From assembly GCA_003991915.1 (NCBI GenBank), contig RQTK01000081.1:183652-247651 (forward strand): a DNA stretch of 64,000 bases. Direction: 5' to 3'. Source of the stretch: Elysia chlorotica (lineage: Eukaryota; Mollusca; Gastropoda; Plakobranchidae). A model generated the notes under the pieces. That model was not told the origin of the DNA. It saw only the letters and a list, made by a program, of their open reading frames with translations, and did no database searches. Position 1 is the stretch's first letter. Every line of letters starts with the position of its first letter. Made by a program: the position numbers and the translations under genes. This document shows positions 50,151 through 62,240 of the stretch, piece by piece.

Positions 50151-52844
50151 CTAAGACAGCATTGGCACAATATAATTATAACCATTACTGTGTTTTACAC
50201 GTGTAACACTGACTATAAACCCAAGAAAACCTCAATAAATTTTAGAGCTAGGCCTAAAAGTAAAGGCTTGAACATTAATTTAAGCTTTTAAATCCTTATG
50301 TTGAGGCAGTGAAGGTAAGACCAGACTGTCCTGATCTCAGTTTCGTGCCTCGTTCCAAGTCGCCGGAGTTGAGATCACATGTCTAGATTAATATGACCGA
50401 ATACAAGCCATAATAGCCGTGTCTTATACTAGATGGATATTTGTGTGTTTGAAATCAATTAACAGCTTTAAGTTATTCCGTATAGTGCTTTTTGATTTGT
50501 GAAGAATATTTTATTTATATGATATTTTTGTACGAACAACAAGAAATGTAGGTTCAGATGTATTGTCGTGTTCGGTATAACTGACAGACTGACGGCTTTC
50601 CACAGAATCAACGTTTACATTCTCGTAGGTTTAGTCTGTTCTTGCGGAAAGTTCTGATCACAACTTGCAATTGCAGGCAACTTTTGGCCAAATCACAACT
50701 TTTTTTGGAAATTACAATAATTACCTGTCTATTTTTCACATAATAATAGGCAGACAAAAAGGCACCCACTTAGTTGTATAAAATCTGTAGCCAGGTCAAA
50801 AAATGTTTTATTTGTACATTTAATTATACGAGCCCTTCAATCTTCAAAAAAGTCAATTTGAAGAGGTACCAGATAAGTGCAATTATTGATACTCCTTAAA
50901 AGGACCATTTTTACTGTCTTATTTTCGCTAAGCAATCCTCCTGTCATAAACTGATAAAAACTTTTCGAATGCCTGACTTGTCTCTGTTCCTCTCTGACTG
51001 CCTCTCTCTCTCTCGTTCTCTTTCCCCTCCCTCTTCTTTATATTACACCAGTTGAGACCCCGTTCTTTTACCTGAAAAAAAAAAAGCATTTAGTAAAATC
51101 ATATTGAACTAGCACGCTTGCATAAACAGTAATCCGGGATCGGACACCAAATAAGCCTAATATTCCTGAACATTTAAAGAGTGCATAAGATTAAAATAAT
51201 TTTTGTTTTACAGAGGTTAGAAAAAGCCATACAACAGTGTATAATAAGCATGATAATATAGTCTTATGGTAGGAATCCGGGATCGGAAGGAAAATTAATT
51301 AACATAATATTTCATAAAGATCTTGGAGAGACGGAGGGGAGAGTAGGCTATATAGGCCTCCAGAGTATAATTGTGCAGGCCATAGTGTAAAATATCGCTA
51401 TAGAAAAGTTTCACTTTGCGCACTTTATAATGTAATATTAGAGCACTTGTGTCAAAATCTTGCAATGTACACTAGATCTATGTGTTTCTGTTATAATAAA
51501 ATTCAATCGACCACCCGAAGTTAGCGAAATTCTCTCCTAGATTAAAATTCTCTAGGTCCCAAGAAAACATAGTACCGGTAATAATTATACAGTGTGAAAT
51601 ACATTGAGATAGGCTATTCGTTCATTCTTTGAATAGAAATACGATACTTATTATATAATAAGTAAAGCAAAATGTGTAGATTATAAAATTACAGAGTTAC
51701 GCGAATTCTTATACTCTAGATTTTTTTCAAGGAGCATTTAGTCTAGATCTAAAAAAGAAAAAAAAATAATGAAAAGATTATGCCGATTTATATCTAAACT
51801 AGATCTAGATCCTGATAGGCCTAGACCTAAGATAGACCCTTGCCAATCTAAGGACGTGGAGAAAGTTTTCTTTAAAAAAAAAAGAAAGAAAGACAAATAA
51901 AAGGTATAATTGTCTTCGTCTCAAACTTAGGGAAGGATTTTACACGTCGGGCCCAAAAATTTTAGTAGCATATAATAAGAAATAAAATGCTAACAAGTAG
52001 GCCTATACATCTATTGAATAGTTATAAAAAAAAATTAGGTGTGTTCAACCGTAAAGTAAAAAGAAATTTAACACACGTCATGTACGGATCGTAAGGTAAA
52101 TGGACATTTTTATCGAATTTGTACATTTTAAAGTCAGTATTTTTTGTGTTGTTTCTTGTGTGTGTGTGTGAGTGTTTTTTTTGTTGTTGTTTTTTTTTGT
52201 TGAAACTTTTCCGACATAGTTAACCCTTAGACTGGCGTGGATATAACCTACTAGGCCTAGGCTTTTCTGGATAGATAATATTTTGTACTTATTCTTTTTG
52301 GGAATATAATGCGCATTTTCGTGCCCGATCCCGAATGACTCTCAATGTAGTCATGCTCATTAATTACGATTGTGCTAAATGATTTTTCCGTTCAAAGATA
52401 ACGGGGTCTTTTTTTCTTTCAACCCATTACTTTGTAAAAGTATATACTCTGAAGAAACATGATTTTAAGTTTACTTTTAGCACACTTCTCATTTACAGTG
52501 TATCTGTAATCCTCCAGCTTTGTTCATACCACAATACCGACGAATATTGGAGCTAAACCTAAGCGTACATAACTGGTCCATATGACCTCTCAGAGCTAAA
52601 CCCAAAAATTATATGATATTGATAAAGGCTTCTTAGCGGAAGGACCGAAATATAAGATACATTTAATTTTTAGACAAGTGTCGATTTACGCGGGCATAAA
52701 CTTTCGGTTATAGGGGTATTTCTTATGACAGAAAAATGTCCAAAGATCGTAAAGACAAATTATTAGGAATAGGAATCAAAGGCAAAAGGCGAGAAAACAA
52801 GCCAAGTTTTTACAATGATTTCCTTGTTGTTGTTATTATTATTA

Positions 52845-52880
<36 letters not shown>

Positions 52881-54024
52881 TATTATAATCATTATGTGGG
52901 CAACTTGCACTAAAACATACGGTACGCAGTCAGTAGCACTAGGTGGAAAATACCATAGAAAAAAAACGAACAAATACATAAGGCGAAAAGGACGAACAAA
53001 AGGAAGGAAATGATAGAGAGTATTATATACATTTATTTATCTTTACGGGTAACAATGACAGCATAATTCCGCGAGGGTGTATTAAAAAATTATTCTGTTT
53101 TAATCCAGTTGTTACTGATGAAGGAAGAGTATATGGTGAGTTTGTGTCGTAGAAATCCTTTGTTCGATTATCATTGACTGCTAAATGATAAATTAAAAAA
53201 TAATAATAATAATTAAATTTACTCGCTGCGATCGACTGCTGGATCTAGCTGTAACAGCAGTGTTATGAAGTTGCCTCTTTAAGCTCTGGTTGATTACATA
53301 GATGTGCTCCTAGTTTTATTATTCGAGTATATCACAACACAAATGTATTAGTCAGCGAAAGTACATTTACTATTTTAAAATTGTTTATTTCACATTGGCC
53401 TTTTTTCTTTTAAATATCAATTGATTTTTAAAGGCTTAGATGCTGCTGCAACTTTATGCAAATTTTACCACTTTCAATCACAACTTACCACAGGACCAAG
53501 TAATGACTATGTCTCTTCTTAAAGAAAAAATAAATCTGAACTCTACAGTTTAACTTTTCTTTAAAATTATTTGAATCTCGATCTATGGTTGCTTCATAGG
53601 CCTACTCAAATTCGTATAAACGTAATCCAAGTAAATTTTGAAAAGTATAATAAACAGTGGAGTAGGCTATAGTGCGCCGAAGAGGGTAGACACACATTTA
53701 CTTTTGTACTACAATTTCTACTTACATAACTCTAAACGATGACTGGAATGAACTGGTTCAAGGAAAGACTAAGTAACGGGAACACTAGGAAACCTATGTT
53801 CGAAAAAACATCAAGGAAACAAACGCCAACAACAAAACAACAACAACACTTTTAATGTGTGTATGATCGGCATGGGCACGGCACCGTTTTTTATATGTAT
53901 ACTTTTATAACTCAAGTAGGCCTACGGCACATGTACAGTATTTGAGTTTCTACAATCTTTGTGGCTTTCGGATTTCATTGGTTGATACATGTAGGCCTAA
54001 TTTCAGTTGCTCGCCGTAGGACAG

Positions 54025-54028
<4 letters not shown>
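50151..54028. other. intergenic, no gene seen
   Basis: About 3.9 kb of AT-rich sequence with several AGATCT/GGCCTA-rich stretches, a TTA array at 52828-52886 and a TG run near 52158-52172. I find no exon that would extend the rhomboid-like gene at its 5' side. Confidence 0.45.
52828..52886. repeat. (TTA)n microsatellite
   Basis: TTA units with a few interruptions. Confidence 0.9.

Positions 54029-54082
<54 letters not shown>
54029..54082. repeat. (CT)n microsatellite
   Basis: CT run leading directly into the 34-base minisatellite. Confidence 0.92.
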
Positions 54083-54083
<1 letters not shown>

Positions 54084-54868
54084 GGTATCCTGGGTTCCTA
54101 AGAAGGATTTTCTCTCTACTATCCTAGGTTAACAATGAGGATCCTCTGTCTAGTATCCTAGGTTCACAATTAAGGATCGTCTATCTTGTACAGTTGTAGT
54201 ATCCTAGGTTAAGAATGAAAATCCTCCCTCTTGTGTCCAAGGTACACAGTGAGTACCCTCTCTCTAGCATTCTAAGTTCACAATGAGTATCCTCTATCTA
54301 GTAGTATCCTAGGTTCACATGGAGGATCCTCCCTCTACTATCTTAGGTTCACAACGAGGAACTTCTCTTTAGTAACCTAGTTTCACAACGATGGTCTTTT
54401 CTCTAGTATCCTAGGTTCATAAAGATGTGGATCTTCTCTTTAGTATCTTAGGTTCCTAGTGAGAACCTCTTCTCTAGTTTCCTAGGTTCCTATTTAGGGT
54501 TTTCTCTCTAGTATCCTAGTTTCATGATGATAGGGTTTTCTCTCTAGTATCCTAGGTTCACAATGTGGATATTCTCTCTAGTATCCTAGGTTCACAATGT
54601 GGATCTTCTCTCTAGTATCCTAGGTTCACAATGAGGATATTCTCTCTAGTATCCTAGGTTCACAATGAAGATATTCTCTCTGGTATCCTAGGTTCACAAT
54701 AAGGATTTTCTCTCTAGTATCCTAGGTCCACAATGAGGATCTTCTCTCTAGTATCCTAGGTTCACAATGAGGATATTCTCTCTAGTATCCTAGGTTCACA
54801 ATGAGGATATTCTCTCTAGTATCCTAGGTTCACAGTGAGGATCTTCTCTCTAATATCTTACGTTCCTA
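54083..54868 (+). repeat. 34-bp minisatellite
   Basis: Consensus CTCTCTAGTATCCTAGGTTC plus ACAATGAGGATATT, 34 bases, about 22 units. Units from 54500 to 54850 are almost identical; units before 54480 are degenerate, with length changes. Each unit holds the palindrome CCTAGG, and GTATCCTAGGTTC also occurs in the 7.9-kb hairpin arms. Confidence 0.93.
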
Positions 54869-54930
54869 ATGATGGTGTAAGGGTATATTTAAATGGCCCC
54901 ATACTCAATGGGTCGCTTGTTCAAAAGTAT

Positions 54931-55287
54931 TAACAAGTATTAACAATAATAATATTGTTGAAATTTAATTTTGTTTAAATTTAACATTGGGTACGTTGCT
55001 GCTTTTTTCTTCTAATCATTCAACCATGTAAACGTTAGGTATTTTAGGTGAGATTTTTTAAACTAACCCATTCACAACACTCTACTCTGCCTTGGGTGGC
55101 CTCTTTATATAACAAGCATTAATAATAGTAATATTGCTGAAATTTAATTTTGTTTAAATTTAACATTGGGTATGTTGCTGCTTTTTTCTTCTAATCATTC
55201 GACCATGTAAACGTTAGGTATTTTATGTGAGATTTTTTAAATTAACCCATTCACAACACTCTACTCTGCCTTGGGTGGCCTCTTTAA
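54931..55287 (+). repeat. 179-bp tandem duplication
   Basis: Unit 1 at 54931-55106 and unit 2 at 55110-55287, about 95 percent identical by eye. Both contain TTAACATTGGGTA, ACCATGTAAACGTTAGGTAT and CTACTCTGCCTTGGGTGGCC. Confidence 0.92.
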
Positions 55288-57545
55288 AAAGTGAACTTCT
55301 ACATTGACAAGTAGTCTGGTCATATTTTTGCTTGTTAGATATTTATACAAAACAATTTAAGGTAGCTTTACAACCTAACACCATTCATATTCATTGTGAA
55401 AAATAGATTTGGGGCATAATTTGGCATAATTTTGCACACTAAAAAAAATGACATGATTTTGAGGGGACAGTTTTATGTCGTCAAAAAACCACTTCCTGCT
55501 GGGTCTGCCTTTCCCACTTCTTCCCTGTTTGTGAAAGGCTGTCATACCTTGCTATGTGACCAAAATAAGAGTTTGTAGTGTCGTATGCTTTCCATTAGCT
55601 TTATTTTTACACCGAATATTCCAACGACTTCTTCTTTTGTATTCTGTTTGTTTAGCTTATCCTTTCTAGTCTTCGAAATACCGACGAGTCAAAAGCTTAT
55701 AATTTAAAACTGTTTCTTCGTAGAGAGTCGACGTTGCGTCGCCGTATAGTAATAAAGAGCCCTTTATTCTTAGTAGTTGGCCCGGTTTACAAAAGCTCAT
55801 CTATTAAACTTAAATAGTTGGGTTCGTCATATGGTAATAATTTGTTATTATCTCCATCTGTCAGTCCTCTTACAAGTTGTACACCGATGACGTATCTCAA
55901 AGTTTGTTGAATGAAATGTACACAATTTAATGTCATGTGCAGGTCATGGCTCACAAAGACTCACATTGTCAATGATAAGCGCGATCTCGATATCCGCCCT
56001 ATAGGTTTAATAGTCTCACATACTGAATTTTCTCAATCAACCAGAAGGCTCCGGAATTATTTTTACCCAGTGTAAGTTTATCTTACAATGACATGATTAT
56101 GGTACAAAGCTTAGGATACAAAGGATTACGAAGTGCATGAAATATTCTTCTGCATTCAAGATGGATAGTAAACTTATTTTAAGTTAACAGATGGTCGCCA
56201 ATTAATAAGTGAACCAATATAAAACAAAACTAAATACGTTATTTCCTCTTGTGCAATGAAACACACAGTTGCCATGTCATATAATACAGTATCTTGAAGG
56301 TCTAGAAATAAGGTTTATAGTCTCATTCCTTCTTTCAGTGAGAATCTAAGGCCTTGAAGTTGCATAAATCAGCGTTAATGACTAATCATCAAAAACAGAG
56401 ACACTCAAACATAACAATAAAGGAATATTCCAGCTATAATTGAAACAAATAATACACGTGTGCCACACAAGCTTTACTCCCTAACTTATTTTAATTCATA
56501 CGATTGAAATGCACCATGAGTTCTCTAAGTGGAAAAGTTTTAAATCACTAACATACTTGTACATAGCCCCAGTCAATTTGGTAGCTCGTTAGATGGTCTT
56601 ATATGAAATTAGTTTTTTTTTTTTTTTTTTTTTGTGTTGTTGTTTTTTTTTGTTTTTTTTTTTTTTTGGGGGGGGGGGGGGTGCGCTTTTTATGCAATAC
56701 GAAAGGACCACTACCTAATACGTTTTATTGTATAATTAGGATAATTGTGATAATCACTAGTATTCTAGTATTACTATACTTCTTTTTTAGTACGGTTGGT
56801 GACACATGTGTCAGGATGGGAATGGGATCGTCTCTGACATTGTCTTCACACTCTTCCGAACTAATGACGAAGCTAGCTGACTCATTGAGTTTTATCGTCA
56901 CTAACTCTTAATCTTATAACTTCCATTCCATCTATCGCGCGCGATGAATCTTGAATGTTCGTGATCATGAGTGAAACGCTAAGTTTATGCTTGAAGACTG
57001 GATAACGTGAACATATGAAATGACGAGGGAAATAAACAAAGGGAAGATGGGCAATTAGAATAATTAAATACTTTGCACTACTATCATCATTATTTTATCA
57101 GTACCGTGAAGGTACATACCCCACAGAGGTGAGGAAAATACAACGAGGCGTATTGCTGTTATTCTTATATCTCTTGAAATTTCTCTTGACCCAGTCCTTA
57201 AATTTCATGAACGTTGGTTTTGATTGCGCCATTCTCAATTTCTTTGTTGGTTTTGCCATACATGGTTATGTATGTCCAGGATTCTTGGAATGCTGAACTT
57301 GTTCATGTTGTTTTCCGTCTACCACAATTTTGACTTGGACATCTTTCTGTTTACTTAGATGGCAAATGAAATTAAACGTTGTTACCCGTCCTTAAAGCAA
57401 ATGAAGAGACCGTTTCCATTGTACTCTAGTTACTTTCCAGAACAATAATCATACATTGTTATTAAAGCCGTGACTGTTCTTAGTTGTGATGACGTGCCGT
57501 AAAAAAACAAATTTCTAAGTGTACTGTTTAGGTATCATCACTTTG
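55288..57545. other. intergenic or 5' region of gene 2
   Basis: AT-rich. Contains a T/G homopolymer tract at 56612-56681 and a fragment of the GTGAGTGAGTTT repeat near 57490. No exon recognised. Confidence 0.45.
56612..56681. repeat. poly(T)/poly(G) tract
   Basis: T runs broken by TTG units, ending in 13 G. Confidence 0.92.
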
Positions 57546-57840
57546 GTTGAAAAGTGGTTAGTGCTCTTGATTGGCGTGCAGAAGGTCCATGTTTCGAATC
57601 TCAGCAAGTACTCTTGCCTCCGTGGGGTGAACTGACGCGAATTGTAAAGCCAATATCAAACAAAAATTCATTGAATCTGTTCAATTTCGCCCCCTACTGG
57701 TTGGGTCAGTGTCAGTATAACGTGACAGGTTGATATAATTGTCCTGGTATCTTCCACACTGTCTGTTTGGCAGCACGTAAAATTGTTAGACGTTAGTCTT
57801 AGGGCCCGTTCACAATTTACTGCTTGAACGTTAAAAACAA
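57546..57840 (+). mobile_element. full-length tRNA-derived SINE
   Basis: tRNA head with A-box-like AAGTGGTTAGTGCTCTTGA and B-box-like TGTTTCGAATCTC; middle AATTCATTGAATCTGTTC and CCCCTACTGGTTGGGTCAGT; body GTATAACGTGACAGG, CTGTTTGGCAGCACGTAAAA and TTAGACGTTAGTCTTAGGGC. This is the best reference in the window for the family whose pieces lie at 4135, 7640, 10800, 22280, 24405, 29090, 57855 and 61985. Confidence 0.82.
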
Positions 57841-57854
57841 GCTAAATCTCTGCT

Positions 57855-58000
57855 ACTTTTTAGGCTGAGACAAGATTCCCGGCATCTCCGCACTGTCTAT
57901 GTGTGGGAGCGCGTAGAATTGTCAGACGATAGTCTTGGAAAGCGCCAACAATATAGCCTATAATAATGAAGTGCTGACTTTGGACGCTAGGCAACCAACT
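57855..58000 (+). mobile_element. SINE 3' body fragment
   Basis: A truncated second copy right after the full one: GGCTGAGACAAGATTC, CCGCACTGTCTATGTGTGGG, AGCGCGTAGAATTGTCAGAC. It ends about 25 bases before exon 58028. Confidence 0.75.
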
Positions 58001-58027
58001 TAACTTGACTTACCTCTTCTGTTCCAG

Positions 58028-58198
58028 GCGAGAATAATGATGCGGTGGCGCGAGATGCTCATGGACTATGGCCAGATGTACGGTGAGGAGGGGGGCAAAG
58101 CCAGGTCTAGCCGCAGCGGCAGTTCTTTCTTTTCCGTGGATGGGGATCTGTTGGCCAAGCGTACGGCCGACCTGGAGCTGCGCCGGACACTAGAGACG
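58028..58198 (+). CDS. rhomboid-like gene, exon a
   Basis: 57 codons: ARIMMRWREMLMDYGQMYGE, then a Gly/Ser/Arg-rich stretch, then DLLAKRTADLELRRTLETV. Acceptor TCTGTTCCAG; donor ACG|GTCAGT, somewhat weak. In-frame TAA at 58001-58003 just upstream, so it is either an internal exon or starts at ATG 58037. High G+C against its surroundings supports coding. Confidence 0.68.
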
Positions 58199-61100
58199 GT
58201 CAGTCAGGAAAGGAGGGAGGGAAGGTGGGAGGGGGCGGTGTAAGAGAGGTAGATGCAGGGAGTAAAGGATAGAGAGAAAGGAGGTAAAGAGGGAGGGCAA
58301 GACAAAGGTGAGAGAGAGGGAGGAAGGGAGTAAAGAAGGGAAGGAGGGGAAAAAGAGGGGACGAGGGAGCGAGAGAGAAAGAAAAGGAGGGAGCGAGGAA
58401 GGAAGTGGGGGGATAAAGGGAGGGAAAAACGGATTAAGGAAGTAAAGCAGGGAGGGTTAGGAAGAGAAGTGAGAGATAGAGAGGAGGAGAAAAATGAAGT
58501 GAGAGGCTGGAGGTAGAGGAGTGTTAGAGAGGAAGTTAAGTAAGAGAGTAATGGAAGAAGAGAGGGAGAGAGAGTGCTTACAAAGTGAAAGTATGACTAT
58601 GATATAAGGACAGAAATCCAAAGAGGGACAGAAAAAAAGAAAGTAAGAGGGAAAGACGAAGGAAGAAAAAGTGAAAGGAGATGATTAGAAAGAACAATTA
58701 GAATTTTAAATTGTAAATTCAATAATATTATTTCACAATTCTTTTACTTATTTGTTTTACCACGCTTCTGTAAAATTATTCTTTTTCGAATCAGGCCAAA
58801 AAGGTATCAGGGTTTCCACTAATAATGTGTAGGGCCACGGAACAACAGTAAAGCTCTGCAAAATTATTTTAGCAGACAGGATATATTGATTCTTTGGATA
58901 AAAAAAAGTTGATTTTTTTTCTTTCACAGAACAATACAATATAAACCAAAGTAACTATGCCGCATAGGTCAATCATATATTATGCATTTCTCTTTGCCTC
59001 TTACTACTTAGTTGACGTAACCATTTCGTTTTGGCAACATTTCAACATAATTATTGTGTAAATTATTTTAATATTTCTTTTTAGACAAAGATGGAACCTA
59101 AAGGCTTAATTATTTCCATATACGTTTTTGCCGTTAATATTTTTTTCCATCCCCATATTCTCCCCAACACACACAGCACTTCAGACCTCTGTTTCAAAGG
59201 GTAAGTCTGACCTATTCATTTAGTAACTCTACAATTTGCCCTGCTCATTTGGTAGGGGTAAGTCTACAATTTGCCCAATTTATGTAGGAAGGGTAAGTCT
59301 AAATTTGTATCTACGGCTATTTATTTATCTTGTTTGACTAAGTCCTTTTTTTTTTAGTAAGGGTAATATGATATGCTAAATGAGCCAAGTTGGTTGATTA
59401 GTGTTATCCTTTACTTTATGAGCTTTTTGAAAGCCTCAGTAACAAAATGTATTTATGGTTACAATTTCAGACTTTTGAATCTTTTCCGCGCTGAGGAGAA
59501 ACAGTCAAAACATTGTACATATAGCCTTTTAACGAAAATGAAAAGTGGGTAGATAGAGAACAAGACATGACACTGTAATGCAACGTTAAATTGTCAAGCG
59601 TGTCATAACAAAAGGGAGAAAGGCTCAAAAAGCCAGAAAGGAATGGGCAGAACGAGTTGACATATTGACACCAGGAAATGTGCATAGATCATAGGTGCGG
59701 CTTCCATATGAATGAGTCTGGTGATTTTCGAGGCAAAATACATACTATGTAGTGATTTTTGGCTTGCAATCTAGTGCTTTTGAAAAATCCTACTGGCAAC
59801 CCTGAGATTTTACTTCTATGAGCTACCACAGTTAGTGGTTTTGTTACATCACGCAATACAGTTAAGGGACGTCAGTGGCGAATACATCACAGAGATTTAT
59901 TTTCCATCATTACATCTCCCTCTTCCTTTGAAGAAACCTGAACAAAAACGTATAATTGAGATGAACCTGCATTCTCAACATATTATTTTGAAAAAGAAGT
60001 AATAAATTGAATTAAGGAGAACAGAAGAAACAACGAGTACACAACAACGAATAATGTAAAATAAGTATAGCAAACACGGATTTAGTCTAGATACCGTTTA
60101 TTTGAAAGGTGCAGTTTTGCAATTTTACTAAACTTGATAATCGTCGTTAGTTTTGATTCAATCGTTCTTATGTAAAGTCCATGAGCGTTCTTGAGCTTTG
60201 TCTCCTTTCAGTTCCAGTGTGTAATATTGTCCAAGATTGTGAGTTTATAGTCTACAGCTTGTTACTAAAATAAAATCATTAAAAATACACAAAAACATAA
60301 TGATAGAAAAAAATACAGTTTTTTTTTTACTTTGTCCATTGAATACTCAGAACTGTATAATATGAAGAGACCAGACCCATGGTCCTGAAGTTTTATATAT
60401 AAAATTATATTATTAATTAATTCATAACACTTCAAGCACCCTATAACATTATCCAAGTCTGTAAGGAATATCAAGTTTTCACACGTACTATTTGTAACAG
60501 GGATGCAACAGTTATTGAAGAAAATTTTAACTGGCAAAAAGTACTCTTTTTCTGTACAGAAAATACCTTTCGTATTGCCGATTATTATTGTTTCTATTCA
60601 TAAAAATCTCTCTCCTCTTTTTCCTTTGCCCTCATTTGAGTCTGTCGATCCCTCGCTTTGCTGCCTCTTTGTCCTCACTCCCTCACTATTCCTTTTCTCT
60701 CCTCTTTCTCCATGTCCCTTTCCCTCTACCTCTTGTCCCCCACCTCATACCGCCCATCCTCACATCTGCCAATACTACCCTTCTATACCCCCCCCCCCAA
60801 ACCACAGTTCGTGTATGGAGGAGAGAAGATAGCGTGCCACGATCTGCGCCGCGTCCTTAGAGATCCCGAGTTTCGGTCAATGCTGCCTCCGGACAAGGTC
60901 CATGAGCTGGTGGATGTGACGGACTTCAACATGGGCCGTTCCATCAAGTACGACGAGTTTGTCAGAATTGTGAGTAGTCCTGTGTTACCATGAGGAGTAT
61001 GCAGGCTTAGATTTGTATACCGTTATTTATGTTATTCACGTTCTAAAGATGCTCTAGTTTAAATTTAAACTGTAACAATCATATGGCCCAATGTTTTAAA

Positions 61101-61736
61101 GCTGCACTTGGAAGATCGGAAAGATTGCATTCAGGCACAAATTTTTTATGGCAAATTAAATGAATCAATTGGTTCATTCAACCAACCAATGAAACAATAA
61201 ATCAACCAAAGAATAATTCAATCAATCAATCAAACAAGAAGCAAATCAATAAATCTACCAATTATTATACCAAAATCGAATGTACGTATAACCTACCAAT
61301 CAACTAGCTAACGAACTTCTCCTCCTACGAATCTACCACCCAACTCACCAATCTACCAACCAACCAATCTGCCTACCTACCTACCAATATATTAACCAAC
61401 TAATCTACCTACCTACCTACCTACCTACCTACCTACCTACCTACCATCTGTTAACCAACCTACCAACATACCAATCTACCAACATACCAATCTGCCAACC
61501 AAGTAACCAGCCAACCAACCAACTTACCCATCCAGATTCTTGGCCACACAGCTGATGATCTTTACTCGGACCTTGGTTCCTCTGAGGGCGACAGCAGACC
61601 AGAACCGACATGTCTGTCCAACACGTACCGTGTCGTGTGCAGGAATACAGCGCAGCAAAACCTTTTGGAGGAACGAGCCGAGAAGTACCGGTGCCTACCA
61701 CCTCCGTTTGTCATGATAATCATCACTGTCGTTCAG
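58028..61736 (+). CDS. rhomboid-like protein with EF-hands (partial gene, three exons seen)
   Basis: Three exons that all begin and end in phase 0 join to 178 codons. The second carries an EF-hand loop and the third ends where the first membrane helix starts, with KYRCLPPPFVMIIITVVQ. In RHBDL1/RHBDL3-type rhomboids an EF-hand region is followed by a YTCCPPP-type motif and a hydrophobic segment, which is the basis for the assignment. Rhomboids of this group are intramembrane serine proteases. The catalytic GxSG and His helices should be on exons right of the window, and 61737-64000 shows none. The 5' end is unknown: the first exon seen could be internal, or start at the ATG at 58037. Confidence 0.62.
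58199..58680. repeat. purine-rich GA/GGA tract
   Basis: About 480 bases with very few pyrimidines on the plus strand, built of degenerate GGGA, GGAA and GAGA units. Confidence 0.9.
58199..60807 (+). other. intron of the rhomboid-like gene
   Basis: 2.6 kb. The first 480 bases are almost all purine (GGGAGG, AGAGAG units). The rest is AT-rich, with a pyrimidine-rich stretch at 60600-60800 before the acceptor. Confidence 0.65.
60808..60969 (+). CDS. rhomboid-like gene, exon b (EF-hand)
   Basis: 54 codons beginning FVYGGEKIACHDLRRVLRDP and ending GRSIKYDEFVRI. The 12-residue loop DFNMGRSIKYDE has D at position 1, N at 3, S at 7, I at 8 and E at 12, a good EF-hand calcium loop. The first half aligns with a degenerate EF-hand half. 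Acceptor AACCACAG after a C run; donor ATT|GTGAGT. Confidence 0.78.
60970..61535 (+). other. intron of the rhomboid-like gene
   Basis: 566 bases, the right half made of CCAA/CTAC tetranucleotide repeats running up to the acceptor. Confidence 0.75.
61315..61535. repeat. (CTAC/CCAA)n tetranucleotide repeat
   Basis: Pure CTAC at 61404-61443, with degenerate CCAACCAAT and CCAACATA units around it. The 3' splice site at 61535 lies at its edge. Confidence 0.92.
61536..61736 (+). CDS. rhomboid-like gene, exon c (juxtamembrane)
   Basis: 67 codons: ILGHTADDLYSDLGSSEGDS, RPEPTCLSNTYRVVCRNTAQ, QNLLEERAEKYRCLPPPFVM, IIITVVQ. The last 13 residues open a hydrophobic helix. CLPPPFVM corresponds to CCPPPWFM just before helix 1 in RHBDL3-type proteins. 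Acceptor TATCCAG... at 61534-61535; donor CAG|GTGAGT. Confidence 0.75.
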
Positions 61737-61984
61737 GTGAGTACAGGAAACTGAAGATGAATGAGTCAATGAATAAATTAAAAAAAAAGAAGTAAATACA
61801 TGTTAATGTTACGTCTTGTAGGTTTTCTGAACGAGAATCCAACACACAAGCGATGGCTGCATATAACTTGCACTGATAATCTTCTCCACCACCACCACCA
61901 CCAGAGATATTGTATTTCTGGAAAATACTTGACATTTATCTAATCTCTTTTATATCCACACTGGTACACTCTTTGTGGTTTGAA

Positions 61985-62240
61985 ATGGGGTTAGGTGGCG
62001 AGATAGCATATGTGGTAGGGCGTTAGGCTTCTGTCTAGGAGGTCCCTGATTTGATCTCACGCTAAATAAAAAATATTCGTTGGATTTGGTCACTTTTGGT
62101 TAGTTCGATGTCGGTATTATGTGATCTGCTGGAAGAGAAGTCCTGAATCACTTGTATTTCTCTGCGTGGCAGCATTTAAAATGGTGTAAGGTTAGTCTTC
62201 GGTACACCCATAACGGCTACTGTGCTGGCATCCCTTAAAT
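61985..62240 (+). mobile_element. full-length tRNA-derived SINE
   Basis: Head GTGGCGAGATAGCATATGTG and GGTAGGGCGTTAGGC (A-box region), B-box-like CTGATTTGATCTC, then ATTCGTTGGATTTGGTCACT, TTCGATGTCGGTATTATGTG and TGCGTGGCAGCATTTAAAAT. Same family as 57546-57840, more diverged. Confidence 0.75.
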
